DNA of 64,000 nt from Clitopilus passeckerianus. Its lineage: Eukaryota > Basidiomycota > Agaricomycetes > Agaricales > Entolomataceae. The notes under the pieces are model-generated. The model made no database searches, was not told the DNA's origin, and saw only the letters and a program-made list of their open reading frames with translations. Where the stretch lies: contig CALYLX010000119.1 in the NCBI GenBank assembly GCA_944990035.1, positions 124,001 through 188,000 of the forward strand. Reading direction: 5' to 3'. This document shows positions 20,992-34,100 of this stretch, piece after piece (position 1 is the stretch's first letter; the number at the start of each line of letters is the position of its first letter). A program made the position numbers and the translations under genes.

Positions 20992-23273
20992 ATGGCTTTG
21001 AACCTCTCCGATCCGGGCACTATCGTCGCAGCATATGAGTGCATTGTCGATCCGAAAGACAAGCACAACTGGTAAGTCAACTTGTCTTCCCTACTCGCGA
21101 TTCGTGGCGCTCAGTCAAAATTTCTAGGCTATTGCTCAAATACTCCAGCGTAAGAATCAACCTTCCAAGATTATACCCAAGTCCATTGACACGCAAACGC
21201 TAGTACGATGAGCTCTTCCTTTGTGATCATGGATCTGGTGGGCTTTCCGAGCTCAAGAGCAAGATACACGATTTAGACCGCGTTTTTATTGCATTCTACC
21301 GACAAGAGGTTGATGTGGAGCCTGGCTTCATTCTCATTAACTACATTCCGGCGTCAATATCAGGGGTTAAGAGGGGTATGGCAATGATACCCAGCTTTCT
21401 CCTCTATAGCAACGCTCACTCCTTCCCCATTAGCCAGAGCTCTGGTACACTCTCGCAGGATCGGCACCGTATTCAAGGTCGGTTCTCACCTCGTGATGAA
21501 TCTAGTTTTGTCAACTCATACTATTTGGTCCATCAGAAGCACCAAACGACTCTAACTGTTGACGACTTGGCTAAACTGACGCCGGACGCCATAAATCAAG
21601 CACTGGATCCGGAACTAGAAGCAGATTCCCCCACGTCCTCCAGTTCTTCTAATTCGCTGAGCTCTCAACCAGGCATAATATCGACTTCGTTCCAAGTGCC
21701 TCACCCAACTGGCGCTGTTGTCATGCCATCGCGTACATATCAGATCGAGTCCCCGCCATCTTCTGTGGGCTCGCCTCCCCGCGTTGTCAAACCCTCTCGC
21801 CCACAAACAGCCCCCACTCAGCCGTCTGTGAGACAGGCGCCGATTCTCTCTCAGCCCCCAGTTGCTCAACCAGCCCAGGCTACATCTCCCATGGTGTCCA
21901 TGAATCTTCCTCATGCTCTGAATTCACGTCACGATTCCCTCCCGATCGCCCCCGTGCGCCGAACATTTTCAGAGTCGGAACCTATGCATGCTTTTTCAAG
22001 CGGCTCCCCAGCAGCACCACCCATCGCCAAGTCCACCAGCATGTTCTCGAACCTCATCGGCCGGAGTAAGAAGAGGGACCCTCTCGCTGCCGAAGGCGGA
22101 CCGCCACCTCTTCCTCCGAAAGATTATAGGACTTCTCCCGCTATCCAGCAGCGGCAACTTCAACAGTCCCCACCACAGCCACACGTAGATCTTTATTCGT
22201 CTTACCCACCTCCGGGACGAGGTACCGACGGCGCATTCCAGCAAGCATCTCATCATCGACCTCGTGCCGGCAGCTTCTCAGAATTTGCAGTCATTTCACA
22301 TGCTGGACACGACGAAATCATCGCTGTTGAATCCCCGGCTTCTGTCGATACTACTCAGCACGTGCCGTTACGAGGCAAATGGGCACCACAGCGACCTCTC
22401 GACTATGAGGAGCGCCTGCGTCAACTACAAGAGGAGAGGCAGCAACGCGAGGAGGCTGAAAAGGCTGCTAGGGAAGAAGAAATGAGAGTGGCGGTAGAAA
22501 GGAGATGGAGAAAGGAGCAGCTCGAAAGGGAACAAGCTGAAGAAGAAGCTCGTCGAAGAGCTGCTTTGGAAGAGGAGATGCAGCGTGTCGCTAGGGAGAA
22601 AGCGCGACTAGAGAGGAAAGAAAGGGAGGAGGAAGAGCGTAAACGGCAAGAAATTGAAGCCCGAAGGCAAATTGACCGCGATCGGCGCGCCCAAGAGCAC
22701 AGGAAGCTAGAGGCATGGCGCCTAGAGCGAAAGCGAATGGAGGAGGAGGCAGCGAAACGCGCCGACGATGCACGAAGAAAGGAGGAAGTCGAACGAAGGA
22801 AGAAGATTCAAGTGGCTGAGGCCAAAGTGAAAAGGGGCCGGGATGTCGATACCCTAATCACAGGATGGGTGACAATTCAGAACCCAGACTCACTGAACTG
22901 GAGAAGGAGATACTTCAAGTTTATGGGAACGGCTGCATACTTCTACAGGAGTCCTCAGGTATGTGCCCTCGATTCATCTTCGCTGGCTACGGTTAAGCAA
23001 TGTTCTTTCCAGGACACCCATGAATATATTGATAAGATTGAATTGCGGGGTCGACTGAAAGCAGTTCGCGAATGGAACGAAGGCTATGAAGAACTGGAGT
23101 CGATACCTTACTCGTTCGCTGTTGAATTCAACGACGGATCACGCCCTTGGCCGATGTATGCTGATACTGAAGAGGAAAAGGTACGGGGCTCGTAGCTTTC
23201 TTCACACACATTTCTGACCTTATGACTCCAGTATAAGGTTCTTGGTTTGATACACCATGCGGCTGGGCTGTAA
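20992..23273 (+). CDS. Actin-binding protein with N-terminal ADF-H and C-terminal PH domain
   Basis: Seven exons (20992-21071, 21128-21149, 21204-21375, 21434-21477, 21537-22958, 23013-23180, 23232-23273) sum to 1,950 nt, in frame, 649 residues. Residues about 1-130 form an ADF-H/cofilin fold: DPKDKHNWLLLKY, SGGLSELKSKI, FILINYIPASISGVKRARA, LVHSRRIGTVFK. The middle is Pro/Ser-rich, followed by a charged helix of about 140 residues (EERQQREEAEKAAREEEM type). A PH domain follows (LITGWVTIQNPDSLNWRRRY, YKVLGLIHHAAGL at the end). ADF-H binds actin monomer or filament and PH binds phosphoinositides, so I infer a membrane-linked actin regulator. The continuous frame from 21315 hides two introns; splicing them restores the conserved ADF-H sequence. 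Confidence 0.83.
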
Positions 23274-23520
23274 CATATATCATACCCTTTCATATATACA
23301 CACTATCATTATTGTTTTTTTTTCTTGGGCTCTAACTGCTTCATATCACACGTATCTTCTCCTCAGCTGGTAGCCTATGTCGTCGTTGATACCCTAAATT
23401 GAAATGTAATGCGTGACTCAACTGTAACACTTTGTCACATCTCATCTCGGATTAGCATTGCCATTGCGTTGTCCTCGCCGTTGGTGGGCTGGTCCGCGTC
23501 TTTCCCCTTAAAAGTCTGCA

Positions 23521-24797
23521 ATGGCAGGCCTAGTCTCCCCGAAACCGATTTCTTACCTTCAGCACGGTGTTCAATATAATCCTTACTCTCGGGGTCTCTC
23601 AAATTACTCCGTGACCCCACCACTCTCCGCTGGCCCGTTAGCCCATCAACAACAGACCCCTCAGTATCTCTCCGCTTCGAGTCCAGGCGCCCTTCCAAAT
23701 GTCAGTGCTCAGGAGGATGGAAAGATTTATGGATTGGTGATTGACCTGATGGATCCGAACACGAGGGAGACAGCCTTGCTCGAGCTGAGTAAAAAGCGAG
23801 AGCAATATGACGACCTTGCCTTAGTATTATGGCACTCATTCGGTACGCCTTTTACTTCGGTTGGCTCCTAATCGATATCTCTGACATGAACGATGATAGG
23901 AATCATGCCCGCGCTGCTACAGGAGATTGTCTCCGTGTACCCTTTGCTCTCACCGCCTAACCTCACTGCGCACGTTTCAAACCGAGTCTGTAATGCTCTG
24001 GCCTTACTTCAATGTGTTGCTTCTCACCCCGAGACTCGACAACTATTTCTGAACGGTCAGTTCATCCCAACCTGACTCTATCAGCGTTTGCTGAATCATG
24101 ATTTTAGCACATATACCACTCTTTTTGTATCCATTTTTGAACACCACCTCCAAAACACGACCATTCGAATACCTGCGCCTTACCTCCCTGGGTGTTATCG
24201 GAGCTCTTGTAAAAGTATATTGCCTTTTCTGGTCCCTAGGCTTTATGGAACGCTAACATGACGACTTTCTCAGCAAAACGATAATTCTACCGTAATCCAC
24301 TTTCTACTTTCAACGGAAATAATTCCCCTATGCCTTCGAATCATGGAAACTGGCTCTGAACTCTCGAAGACTGTGGCCATTTTTATCGTTCAAAAGATCC
24401 TCTTGGATGAAACTGGCCTCACCTATATCTGCCACACCTACGAACGATTCTACGCCGTCGGCACTGTCCTGAGCAACATGGTCAATCAGCTTGTAGAGAC
24501 CCAAGCCGTTAGACTCTTGAAACACGTTGTTCGCTGCTACCTTCGGCTAAGCGACAATCTTCGGTATGTTTTACCCACTGTCAGTAATCTTAACCCCTCT
24601 AATGTCCCATCAGAGCTAGGGAGGCCTTGCGAGCATGCTTACCAGAACCTTTGCGAGATCAGACGTTCAGTGCTCTCCTGAAGGTAAGAAAATGTTTATC
24701 CTTCCCCTAAACATTGATTTGACGCGTGCCATCCCAGGGTGATATGGTTACAAAACGATGTCTTACGACTCTCCTTAATAACCTAAACGAACCTTAA
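23521..24797 (+). CDS. rcd1: CCR4-NOT complex subunit CNOT9/Rcd1 (Caf40)
   Basis: Six exons (23521-23842, 23900-24055, 24108-24214, 24274-24563, 24614-24683, 24738-24797) give 334 residues. A Pro/Gln-rich N-terminal tail of about 75 residues is followed by the armadillo-repeat Rcd1 fold. Conserved blocks include [74 protein letters not shown] and [19 protein letters not shown]9 is the NOT-module subunit that binds NOT1 and recruits Trp-motif partners for mRNA deadenylation and repression. Length and blocks are normal. Assignment is very secure. Confidence 0.95.
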
Positions 24798-25153
24798 TTT
24801 TCCCTTCTAGTTGGAAGCCTCGCATTGGACATTTAGCTTGTTGCTCTACACTCATCACGTTGTCATCTCCATCATCTTTATTCCTCTCCTGCTTTCGCAT
24901 TTGTTAATTATCTGGCTGAATTCACGATTGGTAGAAGTAAACTGTATTTTCTGTCCTAAATATTGAATAGTATATCGCTCTGTATACCACTTGAATTCAA
25001 TGTACCTTGGTCATTTTCATTACGTGAGAAATTACCCGATGTTCCTCTGACCAAAAAGTAGTGTGACTGTCAAAAATTATAGCTTGGGTCATCGCCTCGT
25101 CCATGGGTTCAGTTTCACCCCTCTAGCCCTGTTCTTCCTCATCTCTTACCGCC
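24798..25153. other. Intergenic, 3' region of CNOT9 and promoter of SUR2
   Basis: AT-rich 3' sequence with TAAATATTG-like words near 24955 is followed by a pyrimidine-rich stretch (25110-25145) just before the SUR2 start, a common basidiomycete core-promoter feature. No further gene is seen. Confidence 0.5.
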
Positions 25154-26201
25154 ATGAACGCCACGACAGCATACAAGAGCCAACCATCTATGTACCCATT
25201 CTACCATTCACCACAACCCACGTTGATTGATGGGCTGTCGGACCACCACCTGTCGCTCATAGCACCGATTCTCGCTTATTGGGGTCTCTCACTTTTCTTC
25301 CACATTCTTGATATCTCAGACTGGAAGTGGCTTGACAAGTACCGGATTCACGAGTCAGTCGAGGTCAAGAAGCGGAATCTCGTGTCACGGAGGGACGTCA
25401 TTATTGCAGTCCTGTTCCAGCAAGTCGTTCAGACAGTGCTGGGACTTATAACTCTTCCCAGCGACGACGAACAGGCAGTCAATCATTTTGAACAGATCCA
25501 GACATATGGAAACTACGCCCGGCCCCTAGTCAGCTTAGTGTTGGGAAAGCATGCCACGCCATTGCTACTGCAAAATGTTGGATACTGGCTGTATTGGTGG
25601 GGCATCCCTGCGGCGCAGTTCGTAGCCGCCATGTCAGTTCTTTCCAAAACAATATCACACCTCCCTTACTGATCGTTTTATTCCACAGGTTTGTGATAGA
25701 CACCTGGCAATACTTCCTGCACCGGGCTATGCACATCAACAAATGGATGTACAGACATTTCCACTCCTGGCACCACCGACTCTATGTTCCATACGCGTTC
25801 GGCGCACTGTACAATCACCCTATCGAGGGGCTTGCGCTGGACACTCTGAGTGCACTCGTTGCTCAACTTGCAACCGGCATGAACGCCCGTCAGGCTGCTC
25901 TTTTCTTCGCATTCTCGACCTTCAAGACCATTGACGACCACTGTGGCTATAGCCTCCCTTTTGATCCTCTGCAGTTGATGAGTGGCAACAACGCCGATTA
26001 TCATGATATTCATCACCAAGTGTGTTCTTTAAACCTTATGCGTTATCCCATGAAGGCTGATTGTTCCCTCACCAGGTCATCGGCATCAAGTCTAACTTTG
26101 CCCAACCTTTCTTCGTACATTGGGATACTATCCTGGGCACTCGCATGACTCGTGCCGAGATGAACGCCAGGCGAAAAAAGAACAGTGCAAAGACCGAGTA
26201 A
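25154..26201 (+). CDS. SUR2: Sphinganine C4-monooxygenase SUR2
   Basis: Three exons (25154-25632, 25689-26019, 26076-26201), 311 residues. The fatty-acid hydroxylase fold is marked by its three histidine boxes: HRAMH, HSWHH and HDIHH (the last interrupted by intron 2 right after HDIHHQ). Family blocks LYVPYAFGALYNHPIEG and TFKTIDDHCGYSLPFDP are characteristic of Sur2. Several hydrophobic segments (about 30-50, 80-100, 135-165 and 205-225) fit an ER multipass protein. The enzyme hydroxylates dihydrosphingosine at C4 to phytosphingosine using a di-iron centre. The C-terminus RRKKNSAKTE resembles a lysine-based ER-retention tail. No oddities. Confidence 0.95.
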
Positions 26202-26431
26202 ACTATTCCTAATCCACCCCATTCACCAACCCATCTCGCTATACATGTCCTATCTTCTCGTATCTGTCCCATATTGTTACATACTCGTACCTACCTGGTT
26301 GTAATTTGGTTTGAGGAATTCGCCACTCATGTATAGGTGTTTAATAGTAATAGAAGGCCCAAATGGTTGATATTGCATGGTATATTGACCAAAAAGCAAA
26401 ATGAAACAGTGTGGATCCAAGAATCTTAGAG

Positions 26432-27748
26432 CTACCAATTTGCGAGAGCAGATTTTGACAATGGGGCTGTATCCATTTCGTGTTCGTACTCCACCTCCAC
26501 TCTTGGGCCGGCTGGAATGTCGTTTAAGGTAAAGGTCCAAGATAGTCGGATTGACGACTTACTTTTGGGTTTTTTGTCCGGCCGTTTTCTGGGTCGTTTG
26601 GGTGCTGGAGCGGTCGCTTTCCGCTTTCCCAATGTCTGCTTTGGCTCTGTGTTTTCTTGGTCCTCGTCACTTTCTTCATCTTCTTCGTCGGAATCCCCTG
26701 ACTCTGACTCGTAGCCCTGTAAAGCGAAACGTTTAGGGAGATCAACGTATTTAGCCTGGAGGGTCTTACCGCAACATCCTCGAGGTCACTGAGCCCATCC
26801 TCATCTTCACTCCCACTAATGTCACTGACGAACTCCCTATCGCCCCAATCCTCTTCGTCCATTTCCGCTTCAAGCTCCTCCTCATCCTCCTCGTCCGTCT
26901 CATCATCCATCATGTCCAGTTCCTTGTCTTCCTTCTCCAAAGCAGTCCCCTTCTTCTCTCGATCGAGGATCGCCTGCCACACGCTCTCGTTGACATTGAG
27001 AGGGGCATCACCATAAGCTTTGGACTTCAATCGTTCAATTAGCTCCTTCTCTATAGAGCGTTCGAGGTGCGCTGCTGATAGAGCCTTTCGTTCCCGCGTT
27101 GCTTCGCGCCTGTCTAGCTTCTTCTTAACGCCAATTAGTTTAGGCCTGGGCATTCAAGAGTCAGTAGGAAAGCAACACTAGAGACAAGCTATTGCGTACT
27201 GCTCCCGAAGTTTTAATCTCCTCATCTTGATGAGATACTGGGTGATTTTCGTAACTCGCTGCTTGCATTTGTGGATCGTGAAATTCGGCCAATATATTAG
27301 TTCTTGGTCAATCTACACAGAGCTGTGAGCACCATTGAACGTAATGAGTTAAAGAACAGTTCAAACCTGCTCCAGAGCTTTTGTGTAATTGTTGGATAGT
27401 TTGATTTTCTCCCACATCTTCGCGGGACTGTGGGCTCGTTCTATCGTCTTGACATAGAGATATAGGACTCCTAAATTCAGAGCTGGTAAGTCGCCATCCA
27501 ATAGGGGAGCAATTATAGAATCCACCTTCGTGTTCCCTCACAGTAGCGTATCGTGAGTTAGCCAGAGGACAAGATTGGCGGTTACAGAAGCCAGTAACAT
27601 TATATTCATTCCGACAGAAGTTCTGGGTAACAGTTCTGAACCCTTTTCAGCTTGAATTTGACCAATAAACTACATTAAGAACTCACTTGACTTTATATGA
27701 GCAAAACTGAGTGTTGATAATTGACCAGATAACGTCGTCGCTTTGCAT
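26432..27748 (-). CDS. MAK16: Ribosome biogenesis protein MAK16
   Basis: Six exons (27748-27687, 27635-27526, 27470-27367, 27312-27200, 27145-26770, 26716-26432) give 349 residues. The N-terminal L28e-like domain begins [20 protein letters not shown] and carries the cysteine cluster [20 protein letters not shown]. The Mak16 block has [16 protein letters not shown] sequence, then [18 protein letters not shown]. Next are a long acidic tract ([17 protein letters not shown]) and a basic tail ([15 protein letters not shown]) that looks like a nuclear signal. MAK16 acts in early 60S pre-ribosomes in the nucleolus with Rpf1 and others. It is divergent from the coiled-coil gene at 28157 with 408 bp between starts. 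Confidence 0.95.
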
Positions 27749-28156
27749 TTTGAAGGCTGCCCGATGAGTTCAATGTACTGAACGGGTCTAATTTTTCGAG
27801 ATCTCTTGTTTGTTCTTGCTTGTAACAGTGGTCATTGGCTTCAACTTCCTCAGTCACCGCTTCCTTTCGGGTGGCGCAACACTTCTTCAACTATCACAAC
27901 TCCAGTGCCCATTTTCCAGTAAAATTTGGGATCATTTTGGCCCGGGTATATGTCTATTCATCCTCAAGAAATCATCCCCGTTTCAAAATGTGATACACGG
28001 TCCGCAATGCCCGCACGTGATCTAGCGGAATTGCCGTAATTAGAGCGGACCATTCGGTGGTGGCAACCCATGCAAGTTTCCGGCAGGACCGTTGTCAATT
28101 CGCATTGAAATCGTCCTTTCTCTTAGCAACTCCGTTTCCCTCACTTAACGACCGTC
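27749..28156. promoter_or_regulatory. Shared divergent promoter, MAK16 and coiled-coil gene
   Basis: These 408 bp separate two start codons pointing away from each other. The stretch contains CT-rich tracts before each start (for example 28100-28145) and no TATA box I can place with confidence. Co-regulation is an inference from geometry only. Confidence 0.45.
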
Positions 28157-29652
28157 ATGCCCAATTTTGACCAGAATAACGTCCAGTCTGTCGAGTTCGA
28201 AGCCCCACTCTCATCCGATAGTGCAGCTGCTAAAAAGCACTTCTCTATCGACCTTGCTCTTGCTCTCGAACGCCAACTCGACATGGAAACATTCCCGCCT
28301 ACCCCCGTCTCGCAACATCATCCTAGTGCCAGTGCTATCACCGACCTCCTAAATCGAGATTCACTAGACCCGCAAGTCCTCGCTCATATCATCAAACAAC
28401 TTCAACAATCCCTCTCGGAAGTAACGAAGGATAGAGACGAACTAAGGCAGCTAATCGCTTCCTCTCATGCAAACGAGGCAGAGTTGCAGGATGCGTTGTC
28501 ACAGCTGTCCGAGAAATCCACCTCGCTGGAGGAACAGCTAGCGGAAGCACGCCAGAAGATCAAGGACGATGAAGATGCAATCAACATGCTAAGAAGTAAG
28601 GTCGAGGAGAGCAGGTAATTAATTTCCCTTGCCCGCCTTAACGCATACGTATCTAACTCATTAATAGACGCGGACTCATGCGTCTCCAATCAGAGAATAG
28701 GCGCCAGAGTCAGATAATACCTACCCCGCTTGACCTATCGCGAGCAGGTCTTCCAGCGATAAACACACCACCCTCCGCGAAACGGCAGTCATTCAACTTC
28801 ACACCTCTGACTGGCACTCCGGGTGCTCGACCTCTCCATGGACACCGTCGGATAGCCTCGGTTTCGGATACTAGCCCCAATGCATTTGCGATGTCCTTTG
28901 CGGATTCTAGCCACCCTCCAAGTAGTGCCCGACTATACCCCGGATTACTGGGGCGAACGTCACCTTCCCAACAAGACCCGGATGAATCGTCTAAGGAGAT
29001 CGAGAATCTTCGCAAAGAACTACAGTCACTCAAGGATGCCCTCGAAATCACCAAGCACGAACTCGTCGAGGCAAATGAAGCGAAGGAAGCTTCAGAAACC
29101 TGTGTCAAAGCACTACGGGAGTTCATCGGGGAAAACAATGTTGGAGCCCAACCCGCCAATAATGGACTAACATCGCTAAAATTGCCGCCACTGCCCACGA
29201 TGTCCGATGACGAAGAAGAGATTAACGATAGCAAGAAAACAGCGACGGGTTGGGGATTTAACTTCTGGAAAGACAACACAAAGACCCCGACGACCTCTAT
29301 TCAGAGCGTTAGCTCGTCACCCGTTTCCACTAAGGCACCTGATCTTCCCGACACTACTGCCCCTATCACACGTAAATTTGGAGGGTTCTTCAGCTCACGG
29401 ACTCCGTCAATCTCATCGACAACTCCTAGGACACCTCAGCTCCAAACTAACGCTGCTTCTAGCATACGAAACTCCATGTCCAGCACCTCGGATACCTCCT
29501 CAGTTGCTGAACCCCTCAGTCCCGCAAACGAGGTGGAAGTGAACGTCACAGTCCGGGACGTCACTAATCTTTCCGACGCATCGAGTGTGCGATCTTCCGG
29601 CTTCAGCAAGGATTCGCAGCATGGGATAGTCTACTCTACAATTAAGCCATGA
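28157..29652 (+). CDS. Coiled-coil protein, conserved type but function unknown
   Basis: Two exons (28157-28614, 28668-29652), 480 residues. Residues about 75-155 form a coiled coil (QLQQSLSEVTKDRDELRQLI, SEKSTSLEEQLAEARQKI). A Ser/Thr/Pro-rich linker with proline-directed sites (TPPSAKRQSF, TSPSQQDPDES) follows. A second coiled coil lies at about 275-330 (IENLRKELQSLKDALEITK). A short acidic piece (MSDDEEEI) is followed by a GWGFNFWK motif and a Ser/Thr-rich tail with FGGFFSSR. The paired aromatic motifs (GWGFNFWK, FGGFFSS) look like conserved docking elements. I recall similar predicted proteins in mushrooms but no assigned function. No membrane segment or signal peptide. Confidence 0.72.
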
Positions 29653-31103
29653 TCGGATACGAAGACATTGCGCCTTATATCTAACGACTTTCATGATGCC
29701 ACTGGCCCACATACTTCTACTACACCTCGTTCCAGAACCTTTCCCCCACCACATGGGCTTGAGATGTTAATGAAGGAATCTCTTTCCGTGTATTATTATT
29801 CCCCTTCCTTGCTCAGCGTATGCAAAACCTCCATGATGGCACATCCATGTATTACCTACATCTATATACCCAGAGTATAACGACACGCATTTTCACAGAA
29901 TGGTTCACAATGTGTTACAGAGGTTCCGATCTTCCTTGCTTTGTTCTCTGCAGAAGTTTTCCGTGTCGTGGAGGCAGTATCTGCTCATAACCCTCGATCA
30001 TCTTGCTTGATCTCGAGATAAAGGTTTGACGGCGAGGAAATCTTTGCCTCGATCTACTCTTTTACCCGCACCACGCCTGATTGAGTTCCAATGGGCAAGT
30101 GCCCCGCGATATCGGCTTCGAGACTCATTAATTAGAGTCAAAGGCGCAAGACGAGGTCGGTGTATATCCACGACCGATGTGGCGATCCCGCGCCTTTGGG
30201 CCTAGTCCTCCACATCAAGGTCGGGAACTCACAGCGATGACAGTCCACTGGGCGAATGCGCATGGTCGAGTCGCCACATTAGGACATAGTGTTAGACGCC
30301 TTGAGTGCTGTCGGGTGCGTGTCGGGATGTTCTCCGGCGGGATCGCAGAGTTCGTCATTCTTCGAATGCCTCAAGGCTCCACGAGAAAGATGCAGGAGCT
30401 ATCATCCCCGCATTCAACAAAGGCTTGATGGACAAATGTATCAATTATCTACCCCTGTATCGGCCGAGAAAGCGTTCTATCTGTCTTAGGCCTCGGATAG
30501 GTAGAAGCCAATCGGTAGGTTTCTTGTTCATTAGCCTACCTCAAGGCCTACCTCCACCAACCACGGATCAGTACTCCCTCAACAGCACAGAAGCCATCAA
30601 CACGAATTGGTCCCAAATGGTGTCCACAGTTTTGTGAAAGTTGCGACTTTTCTCATCATCAAAACGGGTGTCTATGAGCAGAGCAGAGGGCATCAGCGCT
30701 ACGGCATTTGTATCCATTAACTCGGACAGATGGATACCTGGCGTAGATTGATCCTTGAAACTTCGTACTACATAGTCCCTGCTGGCTCGCAGGAGAATAC
30801 ATAAACCATATATTCAAGAGAAGATATTAGATGCTGCTCCGCTCATAACGGCGATAACACAAAGAAATCATTTGGTGCGATAATTCTCAAGGGCAAGGGT
30901 AATCGAGTACAGCCACATTCAAGGGACAAATTTGACGGAAGCAAATCTAGATTTCCGGTTGCCACAACCGGTTTGTGATTGAACACAAATGCAGCAAAGA
31001 CGGCCAACAATCGTATACATACCGACTCCCAATAAGACCGACACCTTCCATCTATCATCAGTACTCCCATCTTCCCTGCAAGCTGGTCAAGGTCCCATTT
31101 ACT
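29653..31103. other. Intergenic region without a supported gene
   Basis: The first about 250 bp look like the 3' region of the coiled-coil gene. From 30050 to 30650 several short plus-strand frames overlap (30177-30428, 30305-30637), but none shows a domain or codon pattern like the neighbours. GCCTCG/CGAGGC words recur at 30030-30180. The last 200 bp are the upstream region of the Zn2Cys6 factor; the CCATTTACT sequence just before ATG 31104 gives a fair start context. Confidence 0.5.
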
Positions 31104-34100
31104 ATGGACGACAAAGGCTCTCCGACTCAACAAGGTAAAAAACGGAGAAAAGGTGCAACACGACTGAGTTGCGCAGAATGCCGAAGGTCAGGCGGTTTAT
31201 GCAATCTCCCGTCATCCCTTTCATACTTACCCCACATTCCAAAGGTTGAAACTACGTTGCGATCGAAACGTCCCTTGCGGCTCCTGCGTGAAAAGAGGCT
31301 GTAGCGCCATCTGCCCTGACGTAGGACGAACAGCTAATCTATAGATTGGGTTGATATTGACGAAGATCTCCATTTCTAGGGTTCGCTAACTACTGGCCAA
31401 GGCAATCGGTGAGTTACTCATTGTCAGAAGTCCCAGGGGATAAGAGCCGAGCCGTAATTCTCCAGTTTTGTCCTAGCATCAACGCAAGAACTCCATGAAA
31501 AAATCCATGAACTAGCCAATCGTGTTCGAAGCCTTGAGGATGCTCTCAGGGCGGATCATTCACAGCTATCTCTCGAACCCCATCCCCTACTCTCAGAAGA
31601 GCTACTCAAAATAAAAGCACCTCTCCAAAGAGAGCCTACCCACAACAGAACTCCATCTGAGGTCAAAGAAGAAGAACCGAGCCCAGATGTGGTAGACGCC
31701 TTCGGATCACTATCTATCAGTCTTGAGTCTGGACAATCTAAATACTTCGGCCAGAACTCTAATTCATGGGTACGTAGTGGAGTAAACTCGACTAACTATC
31801 TGTCAATCTGACATTCCTTCAGTACTTCTTACAGGTCGGTATCCCTTCTTTCTCAAATGACCCTCAAATTCTTGATTGTCGACCTTTCTAGAACGAGTCT
31901 CCCGAAGATGACTATGGCGAGCATGATCTAGCACTCCGAGAAGCACTGAGCCCTCTGATATTGCGACGAGCCTCGTCAATTCCCATCGATTCGGGAGCTC
32001 CTGAGATGGATCATGTTAGCCTGACTACCCTGGCAATGCACTTGCCCTCCACCGATAGGGCTCAGCAGCTTAAAACGATCTTTTATGATCGTGCTGCATG
32101 GATGTGAGTAACCCAATTTCGACCTCATGAATTTTATTCTAATGATACTTTAGGTACAATCCAATCTCCTACGACAACTTCAACAGTCAGATATATACGT
32201 ACTTCTACAATCCGGACAACGCCCCATTCATACAAGACGAGGCCCTTTCTTACCACCGCCTTTCCCTCCTTTACATGGTTCTGGCAATTGGATCCCTCAT
32301 GGATACCGATCTTCCAGCCTACAATTTCGAGGCGGAGAAGTACCACCAGCTAGCCAAAGCATCTCTCTTCCACTACTCTCTATTCGACACACCGACAATC
32401 AACGGAATACAGGCCCTCGTACGTCATTGTTATTTTTTCTCGAGGGTAAATCATGTACTGATATTCCCATTTCGACAACCAGTTCCTAATGACATTCTAC
32501 CTCTTCTTGGCGGATCGCCATGGAACCAGATCCGGTGCTCGATGGGCGTTATTCGGCATCGCTGTCAAGATTGCACAGAGTGTAAGTGAATTCGATAGAG
32601 TACAATGGATCGAGGTTGATGACCGATATCCTCCTAACAGATCGGAATGCGTGCGTCTAGCCATTACCGCATTTGTTCTACGAAGCGATTGACAGGTCTT
32701 TTCTACAGACCGCGACAGCGGACGCTGGAAGGTCGATGATGCAGAGACCCAGCAACGACGAGAACTCTTCTGGGAGTTGTTCACCTACGACTCGTGGCAA
32801 TCAATGACGTTTGCTCGACCCCCGTCGTTCTCCATGGCACACATTGACTGCAAGATGCCATTCGCAGCTGACGCTGCCAACGAGAACACTTGTGAGTTTG
32901 TCACTCCAGCTGTTTCACGGTTGTCTGAACGAATTGGTAGATCATGCCTGGAAACATCGCTTCTGCTCTGAATGCCTCAATCTCCTCCACGATCAAGCAT
33001 TCGGCGCTAAGACACCAACCTATGCCACCATCTTGCAACTTGACCGCAAAATGCGTGCCTTCCCCGTTCCTCCGATTCTGCAGGTCGCAGGCTTTGGAGG
33101 CTCTGGTGACTCCAGGCCAGGCGACTATCCAGAAACTCCAATGCTAACTTTGCAAAGGCATATTGTGCTTGCAATCAGAGAAGCGAGTTAGTGTTGTTCA
33201 CCTCTGATACAGCCTTATACCGGACTGACCTCGCTCTCCCCTTAGATCTCTTGTACTTGCATAGAAGCTTCTTTGCACGAGCTATCAGCGACCACCCCAA
33301 AGATCCTCTGGGAAGCCCCTATGGAACATCGGTCATTGCTGCATATCGTAGCGCCGGCTCGTTAGTTGCGCTAATGCGCAACCTTCACGCTCAATTGAAG
33401 GAACCGTCAGAAAGGATATGGTTCCTATGGACCCATATGTTCTCTTGTAGCGTAAGTATTCTCTATGCCTTTCCATACCATTATATTCATCAAGTTGTAG
33501 ATTATTCTTGGTTCTATCGTGACTCGCTGTCCATCAATGAGTCTGGCACCCTCAGCTCTTGTTCAGTTTGATTCGGCCTGCGAGCTCTTCTCCAAGGCAG
33601 CGCATGGCTTCCGCGCTGGGAAGGTTCTGGTAAGCTGGTCATCCCCTCAGTTCATTACCCTCTTGCTCAATGCTCAATTAAAGGATATCATGAAACATCT
33701 CCAACAGAAGGCTCATCTTAGCCTTGAAGAATACAGGAACGGTCGAGGCTCACTATCCAAGTACAGCGTGGACCAACGCAGTAAATCCGACGAGGAAGAT
33801 GACGAGCTGAACATCCTCGGAGGAAAGACCCGCCTCGTCGGGAAGAAAGAACCTGGATCTCCTTCTATCGGACTCGAGCGATCCCCTACATCTCAACTCC
33901 CAGTCATACCGCTGAATCTCTCACCTACCATCCAGCCCAACTCTAATCCTGCCTTATGGGCATATCTGGATAGTTTCAACCCAGCTCCAATGCAGAACGG
34001 CAATGTTATCCATCAAGATTTCAGCCCGACTGGAACGCAGTACGACACCTCACCAAGCTCAGCAGGGCCACCTTCTGCTCGTACATCGTACGACGAGCTC

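Noticed and set aside
21315..21536. Reading 21315-23195 as one uninterrupted coding exon
   Set aside because: Two introns (21376-21433 and 21478-21536) happen to be open; removing them restores the conserved ADF-H sequence KRARALVHSRRIGTVFK.
30177..30637. Overlapping plus-strand frames of 66-110 codons
   Set aside because: Three frames overlap with no domain or splice evidence; best explained by chance.
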